The position numbers and the translations under genes are program-made. DNA of 64,000 nt, taken from positions 310,902,092-310,966,091 of the forward strand of contig OY282558.1 in assembly GCA_958295665.1 (NCBI GenBank). The letters run 5' to 3'. How positions within the stretch are numbered: the stretch's first letter is position 1; every line of letters begins with the position of its first letter. Of the stretch, positions 10,881 through 21,792 are shown in pieces. The DNA comes from Tipula vernalis (lineage: Eukaryota > Arthropoda > Insecta > Diptera > Tipulidae). The notes below the pieces were generated by a model, which saw only the letters and a program-made list of their open reading frames with translations, had not been told where the DNA came from and did not search any database.

Positions 10881-13053
10881 AAATTGTCCATTTAGTAACG
10901 TTGTTCATTGCTCGTTGAAGATTTTCCACTTCCCTTGGTTGTGATTCGTCTACTGACATAATTACAGTGTCGTCAGCGAACGTGCTGATGAATGTTTTAT
11001 TCGTTGTAGGTATGTCTGCAGTGTAGATAAGGTAGAGGAGGGGCCCCAATACGCTTCCCTGCGAAACTCCCGCTAGCGTTGAATAAAACGTCAGAACATG
11101 TTTCTTCATGGATGACTCTGAATTGGTGATCAGAGAGGTATGATTCAAGCAGCTGGCAATAGTTTTGTGGTAGCATTTTGCTCATCTTGAATGTCAATCC
11201 CTTGTGCCAAACCTTATCAAAGGCCTGAGATACATCCAGAAATACGGCGGGGCAATATTTCTTTTCTTCTAACGCTTGCTCTATTACCGTAGTTATTCGA
11301 TGGACTTGATCTATTGTGGAGTGGTTATTGCTGAATCCAAATTAAAAATTAGGAATGTTTACCATTGGCCTTAGACGTTTTAGTAGTAGTTTTTCAAACA
11401 GCTTTGATAATGTCGGAAGCAGTGAAATTGGTCTGTATGATGTTACTTCTTCATCTGGTTTACCTGGTTTCTTCAACATAATTATTTTGGCTGTTTTGAA
11501 GCATTTGGGTACATACTTCAATCTCATACAGATTGCTTTGCGTGGAACTTCTTTGAATAGACCCGGTGATATTTCATCAATTCCTGGTGCCTTTTTTTGG
11601 CTAAGACTTTTGTCGATTTCATCAGAAATTTCCATTGGCGTGACCCTTTTAAAAATCCTGATTTGGTTGATAGACAGTTGTTACGTCAATGCTGGATTGA
11701 ATGTCATGGGGTTGAAACACTGTTGCTAGGTGTTGAGCAAAGAGTTCCGCTTTTTCTTTGTCTTGTCGAACCTAATTGCCTTGAGCATTTCTTATAGGTG
11801 GTACTCGAACTACAGGTCGTTTAAATTTTCTGGTTGCTTTCCATAACGAGTAGTCCTTATCCATTTCTGGACCTAGCCCGCTTAAGTAGTTGTCGAAGCA
11901 ATCCTGTTTGAAGCTTTTGATTGCCTTTTGACTGTGTTACTTATTCGATTGAAGGTGGTCTTGTCAGCGGGATTTCTGATGAGATGCCATATTCTCCTTG
12001 CCTTTTTCCTTTCCTTGATTTATTCCCTGATTTCAGCCGGGTATTTGACTTCAATCTCCGCTTTGTCCTTTAATTCTGGAGTAGCTAGACTGGCGGCCAT
12101 ACGAGTGTATTCAATGAAATTGTTTGTTTGTTGTTCCAATTCTTCATTACTTTTAATACTAATTTTTAATTCAACTAGAGATCCCAATCCGTGAATCTAT
12201 TAGTATGGTTTTGCTTTTTATTTTTCTTGGTGATTATAGCGTTTACTGACAACAGTACAGGAATGTGATCAGATGTTAGGTCGTTAATTCCTTCGACTCT
12301 ATAGTCTAACTGGATGAAACACCTTTTATGATGAAGAAATCAAGCAGATCTGGTATTTTTCCTGCATCCATTGGCCAATACGTTGGCTCCCTTGGAGATA
12401 GATATTCACATTTTCTTTCATGAATGGCATTAAACAAAGTATTTCCTTTCCCAGGAGAAATTAGCCTGGAACCTTAAGCTGTATGTTTTATATTATAGTC
12501 CCCTCCAATAATAAATCTTGGCCCGAGCTTATTAAAGACGTTATTAAATTGTAACTTCGTTGGTGTATGCCGTGGAGGACAGTATGCTGCCGCAATATTT
12601 AGATCTGCGCTATTTTATTGGATTGAGATAACAGTTGCTTGCATGTAGCTTTCTCGAATATCCTCCTTTTGATTATGTTTGATATTATTTTTAATTAGTA
12701 CAGCTGAACCACCTCTGGCTCTTTCACTAGGATGGGTTGTCCAGTAGGAATTAAATCCCTTTATTCTGAAAAAGCTTTTGTTGGAGAAGTGCGTTTCTGA
12801 AATCAGTGCAATATCTATATTGTTTGTATGGAGAAATACTTCCAGTTCTCGGGCTCGTTGGTTGAGCCCATTAGCGTTCCAAGTTACAATGCGTAGGAAC
12901 GAGTTAATCATTTGTGTGTATGCTGACTTTTTTTGCTAGGCGGATAGAAATTAATTTCTAGTTTTGCCACCCTTTCTGTTAAGTGACCAAGGGTCTGTTG
13001 AATTTGACTAAGCTTTTTAATAATTTCAAGGTTATTAGACTCGTTATTAACTT

Positions 13054-13494
13054 CTATGTGTTTGTTGTTTTGGTTTGATTCATCAGCAGATAATTTGGTG
13101 ATTTGTGCATAGGAACTGTGGATGGTGTGATTGTTGTTTGTGGTTTAGCAGCTTTGGTTTGTAATCGCTGTACTACGCTTGTTCTATTAGTCTGTTGACT
13201 TTTAATTTTGTTCTGATATACACAGCAACCTTTATAATTTGCAGTATGTCCTTGTTGTTGACAAAGAGCACATGAAGGCACGATATCTGGTTGTTTTTTG
13301 CATTTTGTCATGTGATGATCTCCAACACATTTAACGCATTTGGTTTGACGATAACAATAACTCTTGGTATGTCCAAGTTGTTGACAATTAAAAGTGTTGG
13401 CTTGCTTAAAAAAGTGTAAATAATCAACAGAACCAGATATGAAGCGATATTTTAATACAGCCGACTGGACACGCTTTCCGAAACAATTTTTGTT
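13054..13494 (-). pseudogene. Jockey-type LINE ORF1 (gag-like), C-terminal part
   Basis: The frame is open from just after a stop at 13495-13497 to the stop at 13054. It holds a row of CCHC zinc knuckles: CQQLGHTKSYC, CVKCVGDHHMTKC and CALCQQQGHTANYKGC, as in the nucleic-acid binding ORF1 of Jockey-clade LINEs. A Gln/Thr/Pro-rich tail follows. The N-terminal half of ORF1 is not recognisable upstream. It ends about 140 bp before the ORF2 ATG at 12911. Confidence 0.82.
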
Positions 13495-13705
13495 TCACTT
13501 AAAATGTTCGAAACTAAAGCCACACTACAGCCATTACCCATAACCTCAGAGATGTTACCAGCTGTAAAAGATAAAAGATTTTGGGCATGTTCCACACATT
13601 TTAAAAAATTGTGAAAATAACTTACAGTTTATTCCACAAGAAAAAATCTAAATTTATTGTTTCTGTTTAACCCCCATTAAAATTAAGCAGGTAACATTAT
13701 TCTCT

Positions 13706-13912
13706 TCACTCTATTACCTTTTTAGCGTTAACTTCTTTCTTTCGTTTAGTTTCAGCAGCTGAGTGGTAAACAACAATATTAAAATGTGTTCCGTGTATAA
13801 AAAGCGCCTTCCAATGGTTTTCGAAAGTACCCATTCCAAAGGACTGAATATAAGACTGTGGAAATGTGGATGACTTACCTGGAAGGGGTTTAGATAAAGC
13901 CACTTGCAGCAC
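13706..13912 (-). pseudogene. Unrecognised exon-like frame
   Basis: A minus-strand frame of 68 codons has a protein-like composition (SYIQSFGMGTFENHWKALF, HFNIVVYHSAAETKRKKE). It does not begin with ATG and ends in AAAAAGGTAATAGAG, which contains a possible splice donor. About 150 bp further on the minus strand, a T-rich tract ending in CAG precedes another open stretch (about 13490-13570; VMGNGCSVALVSNIL), but the two do not join in frame by the simplest splice. It could be a host exon, a captured gene piece or a transposon part. I cannot assign a function. Confidence 0.3.
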
Positions 13913-14168
13913 ACTTGTTAGATCTTGTGCCGAACGTAGATTGCTTCACAGACTTCTTGGTATTAGTCTTTTAGTAGTACTTTACTTTTAGTCAATGTGA
14001 TTGAGTTTTTTTTTATTTTCGGCTGATAGATGCTATGTGGAGCAATCAAATTTCTATATTCAAATTTAAATTTTATGCACTATTTATTGAACAACGAAAT
14101 ATAATTTTTAATTCAATTGCTCAGCGAAAACATAATATAAAAAATATTTTGCTCTACCTATTAATATA
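13913..14168. other. Short AT-rich gap up to the gypsy insertion site
   Basis: No feature is seen other than the TATA at 14165-14168 that forms the left target duplication of the following element. Confidence 0.5.
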
Positions 14169-14459
14169 AGTTAATATTTTATTATTATTATTATTAAAAA
14201 AAATTAAATTTTATTTATTAACATTGAACTTATCATACAAAAATCTAAATTACAACTAACTTCTTATTCTATAAAATTTATTATTTTTTCACAATTTCTT
14301 ATCTTGTATTGTAAGATATGATTATTCTGCACATTACTTGTAGTTCAACAACTGCATTCCCACGTTTGTACGTTCAACGTGACTAAGGTGTTGTGTTACT
14401 GTTGAATGATGATGTTATTATCGTTGCAATATGATATTGGTTGTGGATGCGTGTTAACT
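14169..14459 (-). repeat. 3' LTR of the gypsy-type element
   Basis: The 291 bp match the other LTR except one base near 14287 (T here, G in the other copy on the plus strand). The terminal AGTTAA/TTAACT inverted repeat is typical of gypsy LTRs. Confidence 0.95.
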
Positions 14460-14470
14460 CTTCCCTTTTT
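14460..14470 (-). other. Polypurine tract
   Basis: The minus strand reads AAAAAGGGAAG directly before the 3' LTR, the expected primer for plus-strand DNA synthesis. Confidence 0.85.
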
Positions 14471-14484
14471 AAGTTCGATTGTCC

Positions 14485-16029
14485 TCATTTGAACTGGATC
14501 TTTATGGAATTATCTTCTGGATATCCCGTATCCGGCGATTTCTCTGCTGTTTGCGAATGGGATGTGTTTGTTTGCAGTTCTTGGTTTTCGATGGTTGTAG
14601 TGTTAAATATTCGTATCTTTCTGTTTTTCATACATATGAAAATTAAGGCCAGGGTGATAATGGCAGACAACGACATCAGGCTGTAGTTCATGATTTGCCT
14701 AGCAGACTCCTCTTCTTGTATGAGCCCGATCCGATCTGTGTTGTTTATGTGCAAATCTTTAATCATTTGAACTGACAGTATTTCCCGAAGCTGGATCTCC
14801 TGTGGTGTTGGCTGTAGGATAGCTGGGAGTACCTGAATGGTAGCTTTCTCTCTAGAAGTGAAAATATTATTATTTATGGACAAGCTAGTGTTACTGAATT
14901 TTATCAAGTATGTTCCGTTTAGTTTTTGAATTTCTTTTTCTATGCCGAGGTTGCCATCGAATTGGTTTAGTAGAATTACTCCTTCTGCTAATTCGTCAAT
15001 TGTTGGTACATGTTGATTGTTGGTACGATTGCATTTAGATGGACGGCTTTTGAGCAAGTTTGGTAAACATGTGGAATTACTAATGTCTAAGAGGTTATTT
15101 CTATTACAAATTGATACTGCATTAATGGTTTTACAATTCTTAATAATACCGTAAATATTATCGTGATTTTTTATAATATTTTCATAATCTATTTCTGTTA
15201 TTTTATTATTCTTTTTTACTGATTTGATCAATAACTTTTCGTAAATTTCTAGTGTGGTGAGAGGAATATAAACAATGTAAAGTAAACATGATTTATTGCT
15301 AATAATTTTAATGTTTGAGAAGTCTAATGCTTCTTCAGGAGTAGAATATGGTAAATTTTCTTTTTCAATTGTATCAATGGCTAATTTGATTTCAGAGTTA
15401 GATAAAATGAGTGAATTTATTATGCCCGCTTTAGCCCAATGAATTGCGTATTTAATGTTTATTATTTCCTCTTTCATTAATCTAATTTTATATTGAATAC
15501 TATGTATTAATTGATCGCTTATTTTACTTTCTTTTTGAATAGCATTATTAATGTTATTAACTATTTTAGTAATATTGTTGATTTTATCATTATACAATTG
15601 ATTTATGATTACTTGTTGATTATTATTCTTTAAAACATTATTCATTTTATTAGTTATGATTTCGTAATCCTCATGATCTGGATTTTCGGCAATCCATTTC
15701 CATGTGCTACCAATAAAATTCAAAGATCGTTTAGTTTTATGTATTTTTAGTCCATTTAGTAGTGACTGTAATTGTAGTAACTCGTGAGTCAGGTATTCGT
15801 GTAACGGATGTTTGAAGGTTTTGATATCCTTGTTCAGTACTGTATGTATTCTGTCTATGAAATCTTGATATTTATCTAATTCGATTATATGAATTAGTTT
15901 AAAATTTCCGTCTTGAATCTTTGCTTTGCCATTATTTATAGAAATAATTTGAGAGTTTGTATAATCGAGTATTTGGATTTCTGCTACTATGTTGCCTAGG
16001 GCATACCTGAAATTACGAAATGTTATGAT
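14485..16029 (-). CDS. env: Envelope glycoprotein (errantivirus F-type env)
   Basis: An uninterrupted frame of about 514 codons runs from just after a stop at 16030-16032 to the stop at 14485. It overlaps the last codons of pol. A basic KTKR cleavage-like site near 15725-15738 is followed by SLNFIGSTWKW, the fusion-peptide region expected of baculovirus F-like env proteins of gypsy elements. Many N-glycosylation sequons follow, then a conserved cysteine-rich LKSRPSKCNRT region, and a C-terminal membrane span (about MSLSAIITLALIFI) with a short charged tail. No start ATG opens the frame: the minus strand has TTTCAG just before GTATGCC near 16008, a plausible splice acceptor for a subgenomic env RNA, as in gypsy. 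Function is inferred, not shown. Confidence 0.88.
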   Translation of the reverse strand: MITFRNFRYALGNIVAEIQILDYTNSQIISINNGKAKIQDGNFKLIHIIELDKYQDFIDRIHTVLNKDIKTFKHPLHEYLTHELLQLQSLLNGLKIHKTKRSLNFIGSTWKWIAENPDHEDYEIITNKMNNVLKNNNQQVIINQLYNDKINNITKIVNNINNAIQKESKISDQLIHSIQYKIRLMKEEIINIKYAIHWAKAGIINSLILSNSEIKLAIDTIEKENLPYSTPEEALDFSNIKIISNKSCLLYIVYIPLTTLEIYEKLLIKSVKKNNKITEIDYENIIKNHDNIYGIIKNCKTINAVSICNRNNLLDISNSTCLPNLLKSRPSKCNRTNNQHVPTIDELAEGVILLNQFDGNLGIEKEIQKLNGTYLIKFSNTSLSINNNIFTSREKATIQVLPAILQPTPQEIQLREILSVQMIKDLHINNTDRIGLIQEEESARQIMNYSLMSLSAIITLALIFICMKNRKIRIFNTTTIENQELQTNTSHSQTAEKSPDTGYPEDNSIKIQFK

Positions 16030-19000
16030 TTAATATTACTTTTGTGAACGATTTTGTCTGATTCTGTTAAAACTGTCGTGTTCCTATCTTCCTTTACTAT
16101 CTCTGGTTTATACCTAGCAGTTAATTTTGAACCTAATCTTTTGTTTATCTTTACGAATATAGTCTGTCCTGGTTGGTACGTTTTAATTGTTTTACGTTTT
16201 TTGTTATGGTACTGCAAATCTTTTTCCTGTTTCAGCTTTAGTTTCTCTATGCTATTGAGACGACTTTGTTCAAATTGAGCTGGGTCTATATTGGGAATTC
16301 TACCATAATACACCTCCACTGGTTTTTTACCCGTGGTAGAATGGACAGAATGATTGTATTCATTTACTGATCTTTCGAGTAGTTCTTCGAATGTTCTCTC
16401 GACTCCGTCTGAATTAAGACATCTCATTACCTCAGTGAGTGTGGAATGGAATCTTTCGACTTGTCCATTTACCTCGCTTTTATACGGAGGAGTTTTGAAT
16501 ACTTTAATATTTAGACTGTCTTCCATCATTGACAATATGGAGTTTGAATTTAACGCTTTTTCGTTATCTATTACAACAACTTCTGGGACACTGAAGAAGA
16601 AAAGGATATCTCTCAAGGGTTATTTAATGTCTTCTATTGCTCTGGATTTTATTGGTTTGCAGAAGGCAAGTTTCGTGAGTTTGTCTATGGCGGTCATAAT
16701 TAAGTTGTTTTGTGTTGAATAGATATCAATATGGAGGGTGTGACCTTGATAATTTGGGATAGGTGTAGGAGTTATAATTTGATTATTAGGATGTCGGTCG
16801 TATTTGTTTTCTTGACATACTTGGCAGCGTTTGACTAATAAATTAATCTTCCTGCTCATTCTAGGGAAATAATAATTTTCAATTATTTGATTTTTATTTT
16901 CCTGAGCATTCCGATGAGCACGTCTGTGGGTGGATAATATTTTCTCTTCTTGCTGTGTTTCGTCCGTAATATCCTGTACCATTTTTTGTGTAAACCTAAC
17001 TTTATAATTTCTAAAGTGAAGAGGATATATTTCTTGAATTCTCCCCATTAAATTTTCCGTGGTTTTTAGTCCATTGATTGTGTTCGGATTTAGATATCTT
17101 TTAAAAAAATTTATAATGTCAGTATTAGTGAAATTGGATTGTGTGATAATATGTCTGACGTAATTTTGAAAAGGATTTACTAGTTGATAGGAGTTTTCAT
17201 CACCTATATTTAGGATGAGTTGGTTCCGAAACACGTTGATCGGGGATTCAATTGTTGGAATTAGTTCGTGTGACGAACTATCATCACTATGTTGTGTTGC
17301 CGACATGGCATTTATCTCGGAAGTAGTAGGTGTTCTGGACAATGCGTCAGAAACGACGTTTGTTCTTCCTGGCTTATATTTCAATTCGTAATTGTATTCC
17401 TCTAAGATGGCTTTCCATCTTTTCATTTTTGAATTATTATTTTTATTACTCAGGGCGTAAGTTAATGGTTGGTGATCAGTAAAGATATTTACTTTTCTTG
17501 ATCCGTACAGGAAATTTCTTAATGAAGTTAGGGCCAAATTATAGCAAGCATTTCTTTTTCATTTGCTGCGTAATTTTCCTCTGTCTTATCCAGAGTTCTT
17601 GAGAGGAATGTAATTGGTTTTCCTTCTTGTGACAGGACTGCACCGAGTGCGAAGTTAGAGGCGTCTGTTGAGAGTTCGAACTCCTTTTTAAAGTCAGGGA
17701 ATGTTAATAGGACTTCAATAGATGTTAAGGATTGTTTTATTTTATTAAACGCAGTCATTTCCTCGTCTTTCATATTGACAAGTTTATTCTTTGAGAGTGT
17801 TTTGGACACATGTCCATCTTCCCCTCTCAAAAGCGAGGTCAGGGGCTTTGCTAATTTGGCATAGTCCTTAATGAACCTTCTGTAGAATCCAGACATTCCA
17901 AGGAATGATCTGAGTTCTTTTACTGTTCTTGGTTTAGGAAAATTGTTTATAGCTTGTATTTTTTTTTTGTTGGTTTTAATACCATCTTTAGAAATTATGA
18001 ATCCGAGAAATTCAACCTGATCTTGCAAAAATTCGGATTTATCTAGTTGAATCTTCATATTAGCTTCTTCTAAAGTCTTAAATACAATTTCCATATTTTC
18101 AAAGTGTTCTTTTTCTGATTTGCCAAAAATGATTATATCATCGATATACACATAACAACGTTTTCCTATATGTTGTCGTAAGATATCGTCGAGAGTGCGT
18201 TGAAAAATCGATGGAGCATTCTTAAGACCAAACGGAAGACGCGTAAACTCGTACTTCCCGTGGTTTACTGAGAACGCAGTTTTTTCGATATCTGATTCCT
18301 TTAGCGGGATTTGATGAAAACCGCTTTTCAAATCTACAATAGTAAAAATTTTGTTTTCTTCTAGATTTGCTAGAATATCGTTAATTTCTGGAATCGGATA
18401 TCTGTCAGGGATTGTCATAGTATTCAAATTGCGATAATCTATTACTAATCGATATTTCTTCTCTCCAGATGCGTCACTTTTTTTTGGAACAATCCACACT
18501 GGCGAATTGTAAGGGGATTTTGATGGTCTAATAATGCCGTCTTTAAGAAGCTGTTGAATCTGTTTGTCAACTTCCTCCTTTAAGCACATGGGATATGGGT
18601 AGGGTCGTGAGTACACTGGATCCGCATTAAATGTGCGTATTTCTCCTCTTACCATTGTTGTGTACGTTAGTCTTTCTTCTGGATCAGAGAAGAGATTTGG
18701 ATATTTACCGATTGTTTTTTCAAGATTTTGCTTTTGTTCTAGACTAAGGTGGGAAGTCCTTAAGGTTATATTGTTTACATGGTCTGAGGCATGTTGTTTG
18801 AGAGGGATCTTCATATTTGGATGAATCGTCATGAATTCCTCTTTAGTATGTATGGTGGCACGAAGTTCTTTTAAACTGTCATTGCCGATTATCCCATCAA
18901 ATGATTTTAAATTAGATAAGATGAAAAATTTTAGTTTTCTTTCGGGACCGAAAATATCTATTAGAGCATGATGCGTGATTTTAACGCTTCCTGCTACCGA

Positions 19001-19159
19001 ATTTGCTACGAATGGTTTTTCGTTTGGAATTGGATTCCTCACGTATTGGGATTGTATGTAATTTTTGTTCGACCCAGTGTCAATTAGAAATTTAAAAATT
19101 TTGCCGCTCTTCGATACGTGTTCTAAATATGGTAAAGAAGAGCTCCTTAATCTAAAAAA
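16023..19159 (-). pseudogene. pol: Gypsy-type pol: protease, RT, RNase H, integrase
   Basis: Pol is read in the -1 frame relative to gag. It begins with an aspartic protease (LIDTGSN near 19090). The RT follows, with the palm motifs FTIVDLKSGFHQI and YIDDIIIF (near 18140) and the fingers block VIDYRNLN. RNase H comes next (STDASNFALGAVL, then FTDHQPLTYAL). The integrase has a zinc module (CQVCQENK), HIDIYS, VVIDNEKAL and NGQVERFHSTL, giving the D,D,E set. Two lesions break it: a one-base frame change near 17530-17537 in RNase H, and an in-frame TAA at 16620-16622 in the integrase core. Each piece otherwise reads cleanly over hundreds of codons. Confidence 0.92.
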
Positions 19160-20567
19160 TTAATGTCTTCTAGTTGTTCAATTGGTATCTGGTCATTATT
19201 GTCTTCAGTATCGTCCGTTGAATTCGGGTTTTTTTGAGAATGCGTGTACTCCAGGAATGTTTGATCATATTCTAGGTCATTCTGTGTCATTTGTTCTTGG
19301 TAGTTCTCTAAATTATTGTCTTCCAAGCAAGCGTCAGAGTGATAAATTCTCTGAAATTTTACGGGTTGGTGTACCTGATTTGAGTATGGTCTTTTATTGT
19401 CTATCTGCTTTATTTGTGGCCTATTTTGGTAATCAACGCGTCGTGAGTGAATGGAATGGTCCACTTCCATAGATTGTGGTTTAGGGTATAATTTCGGTTA
19501 GGAATTCCGGGTGGTTGTTGGGAATATTGCTGTGAAAATTGTCTAAAATTTGAGGGATGTTGATATTGGTAATTGTATTGCTGTGGTCGTGGAAAGCTTT
19601 GGAATACTTGAGGATTATGCAACAAAGATGGATGAAAATCTTTTCCTTCTAACGGCCTAGAAAAGTTATATTGTTGCGTCGGAATATATCTTCTAGGAAG
19701 AAGAGGGGGTGGTTGAGAAAATTTAGAAATTTGGATGTTTGAATTACCTTGGCTGTGTTGTACGCGGTATTGTACGTTTTCAAGTTTTAGACATAAGTGG
19801 AGAGCTTCTGGTAAATCTGTTGGTCCTCTCATACTTAATAGTCTTGGTAAGTCTCCTCTGAGGCCTCTTGCAAAAGTATCGAGTGCTTTTTCTCGATAAG
19901 ATTGTGTCATCACATTCATGGCCTCTTGGCTCATGTCCATTGAAGATAATTTGTTAAAAATTAGTGAAAGGTGATGATACACTTGCTAGTAGAATTCTTG
20001 GATGGAGCTATTTTTTTGAATGAGGGTAGTCATTTGGTATTCTAACGTACCTAAGTCTCTTTTATCTGCGTAGTGCAGTGTTAGGCATTTTGCGATTCGT
20101 TCCCAATTCAGAGGAGTGTTGTACGATTCGAGAGCCGTATCTGCGCTCCCCGTTATTTTATTTCTTATTACGCTAATAATTCCGTAATATTTTGGAGTAC
20201 CCTTAAGGTTATCGTATACTCTTAGGACACGTTCCACACTTTTTTTCCAGGAACCAAATTCTCCTGGTTGTCCCGAGAATTCACGTAGGCTTTTAACTAC
20301 GTCGGGTATCTTATCCATGTCATTTATATTGTTCAGGTGTATTGGGTCTATACCCTGATCGAATTCATTCTTGTTGTTTGTATTCGAGGAGTTAGTCAGT
20401 TGGTTTATTAATTGTTTATTTTCTACATTGATTATGTCAGATATGATTTTTTGGAGTTGGGAGACATCTATAGTATTTGTGGGATTTGAGCCATGTATTG
20501 AAGTGGTTGGTTCGTGAATGCTGTTCGTGTTTAATACTGGTGGCTTGATAATATTATCATTAGTCAT
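19147..20567 (-). pseudogene. gag: Gypsy-type gag, disrupted
   Basis: I place the start at the ATG at 20567 ([10 protein letters not shown]); the open frame runs a few codons further upstream without an ATG. The protein has an Asn/Thr-rich N-terminus, a capsid-like middle ([37 protein letters not shown]) and a Gln/Pro-rich tail with MEVDHS, matching gypsy-family gag. An in-frame TAG at 19986-19988 cuts it after QEFY, and a one-base frame change near 19480-19495 shifts the end into the frame that finishes at 19147. No CCHC knuckle is visible, which is common in this lineage. Confidence 0.88.
19153..19159 (-). promoter_or_regulatory. Gag-pol -1 ribosomal frameshift slip site
   Basis: The minus strand reads T TTT TTA in gag codon phase, six bases before the gag stop. 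This fits the X XXY YYZ rule for -1 frameshifting, and the pol frame that follows is exactly the -1 frame. I did not establish a downstream stimulatory structure. Confidence 0.75.
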
Positions 20568-20588
20568 TTTGTAATTGTTATTTGGCAA

Positions 20589-21483
20589 TATTAGGCAAGT
20601 GAATCAAGAATTTAGATAAGTTATGTACTAATGTCGAAAAATTTAAAAGAGAATTGAATTTTTCGAGAATTTTGTGTAGAAATAAAAAATAAATATTTAA
20701 TTGTAAAATTTGCTTAAATGTTATTTTGCGCGAGTAAATTTTATTGGTAGCCCGTGAATATGAATATTTTACCCTTTTTTTTTTTTTAAAAATATTTAGA
20801 TTAATAAAATTTATCTTTTAAATTTCTAACTATTATTTTCTTTATAAAAATTTATTTACGTTAATTATTGAAATTTTCTTTAAATTTATGCTTTCTAGAA
20901 ATCTTTTCCTTATAAAAATTATTTTTATTATTTATTAAAACTTTATTTAAATGATTACTAAAAATTTTCCTTTATAAAAATTAGTTTCTGTTTTTATTAA
21001 CACTTTCTTTATAAAAATTATTTTCTTTTTGCGTTTATTTAAAAAAAACTTAGATATTTACTTACATTAAAGTTATCAGATGTATGTTTACCATCTGGAG
21101 TTGTAATTTAGAAAAATGTTGATCCTTGCTTGCTCAAAAGTCTTGATTTTCCGTAATCGTACTCTGCAACTGATTGGGCCGCTGTTGAAGAATTATCAAC
21201 TCCGTTTTTCCACTAATTTAGGGTTACTTCGGTGCTTCTTTTCCCAATACTTATATCACTCACTTAAATTATTATTTTGTTATTGAATTATGGTTAAATT
21301 CTTTTTATTAACTTTAACAAAATTTTGTGAGAAATGTCACCACTTATATCACTTTTCACTTAAATGGTTATTTTGTTATTAAATTATGGTTAACTTCTTT
21401 TTATTATAGAATTGTGTTTAAATTCAATTATTAAATTATTGGTTAAATTCTGGTATTTTAACTTTTTATCACAAGGTAGGGTT
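20589..21483 (-). promoter_or_regulatory. Gypsy-type 5' leader with clustered A/T repeats
   Basis: This is the untranslated region between primer site and gag. It holds four close copies of a TTTC(C)TTTATAAAAATT motif (plus strand) at about 20836, 20904, 20965 and 21003, all in the same orientation. Drosophila gypsy carries its insulator, a row of Su(Hw) binding sites, at the equivalent place. The motif here is different, so any insulator role is speculation. Confidence 0.5.
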
Positions 21484-21501
21484 ACAAACTGTTTCGGCGC
21501 C
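21484..21501 (-). other. Primer binding site, tRNA-Lys-like
   Basis: Immediately inside the 5' LTR the minus strand reads GGCGCCGAAACAG; with the last T of the LTR this gives TGGCGCC, the complement of a tRNA-Lys 3' end. The match weakens after seven bases, so the tRNA assignment is tentative. Confidence 0.6.
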
Positions 21502-21792
21502 AGTTAATATTTTATTATTATTATTATTAAAAAAAATTAAATTTTATTTATTAACATTGAACTTATCATACAAAAATCTAAATTACAACTAACTTCTTAT
21601 TCTATAAAATTTATTATTGTTTCACAATTTCTTATCTTGTATTGTAAGATATGATTATTCTGCACATTACTTGTAGTTCAACAACTGCATTCCCACGTTT
21701 GTACGTTCAACGTGACTAAGGTGTTGTGTTACTGTTGAATGATGATGTTATTATCGTTGCAATATGATATTGGTTGTGGATGCGTGTTAACT
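21502..21792 (-). repeat. 5' LTR of the gypsy-type element
   Basis: The 291 bp are identical to 14169-14459 except for one substitution. TATA follows at 21793-21796 as target duplication. Confidence 0.95.

Larger units (their letters stand above)
9597..12911 (-). pseudogene. Jockey-type LINE ORF2, endonuclease and reverse transcriptase
   Basis: Translation from the ATG at 12911 opens with the AP endonuclease signature (RIVTWNANGLNQ, ALISETHF, ARGGSAVLIKN). Further on come IIGGDYN, a THW-like site carrying a stop, and LTSDHIPVLLS, which are catalytic endonuclease landmarks. The reverse transcriptase follows: APGIDEISPGLF, YRPISLLPTLSKLFEKLLL, then a stop at 11342-11344 in PNF-stop-FGF, motif A (VFLDVSQAFDKVWH), GSVLGPLLYL and the catalytic FADD near 10970. 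The C-terminal part (KYLGLHLDSRLNW, LWGC) continues after the inserted DNA. Frameshifts lie near 11100, 10115 and 9845. No product can be made from this copy. Confidence 0.88.
9443..13494 (-). mobile_element. Jockey-type non-LTR retrotransposon, copy A
   Basis: On the minus strand the order is ORF1 zinc knuckles (13054-13494), ORF2 endonuclease (from ATG 12911), linker, reverse transcriptase and a 3' end with an AATAAA signal and a poly(A) of about 20. That is a LINE of the Jockey clade with an AP-type endonuclease. ORF1 is complete only from about 13494, so the 5' part is missing or unrecognisable. Many frameshifts and stops occur, and the reverse transcriptase is split by a 666-bp insertion. 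I looked for a target duplication of the 3' flank (GTGGATCTTA) near 13.4-14.1 kb and did not find one. Confidence 0.9.
14169..21792 (-). mobile_element. Gypsy-type endogenous retrovirus with env
   Basis: This is a complete 7.6-kb LTR element on the minus strand. It has 291-bp LTRs that begin AGTTAA and end TTAACT, flanked by a TATA duplication (14165-14168 and 21793-21796). A tRNA-Lys-like primer site lies next to the 5' LTR and a purine tract next to the 3' LTR. The frames run gag, pol (protease, RT, RNase H, integrase) and env, as in insect errantiviruses. The LTRs differ at one position, so insertion was recent. Gag has a stop and a frameshift, pol has a frameshift and a stop, and env is open. 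Confidence 0.95.
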
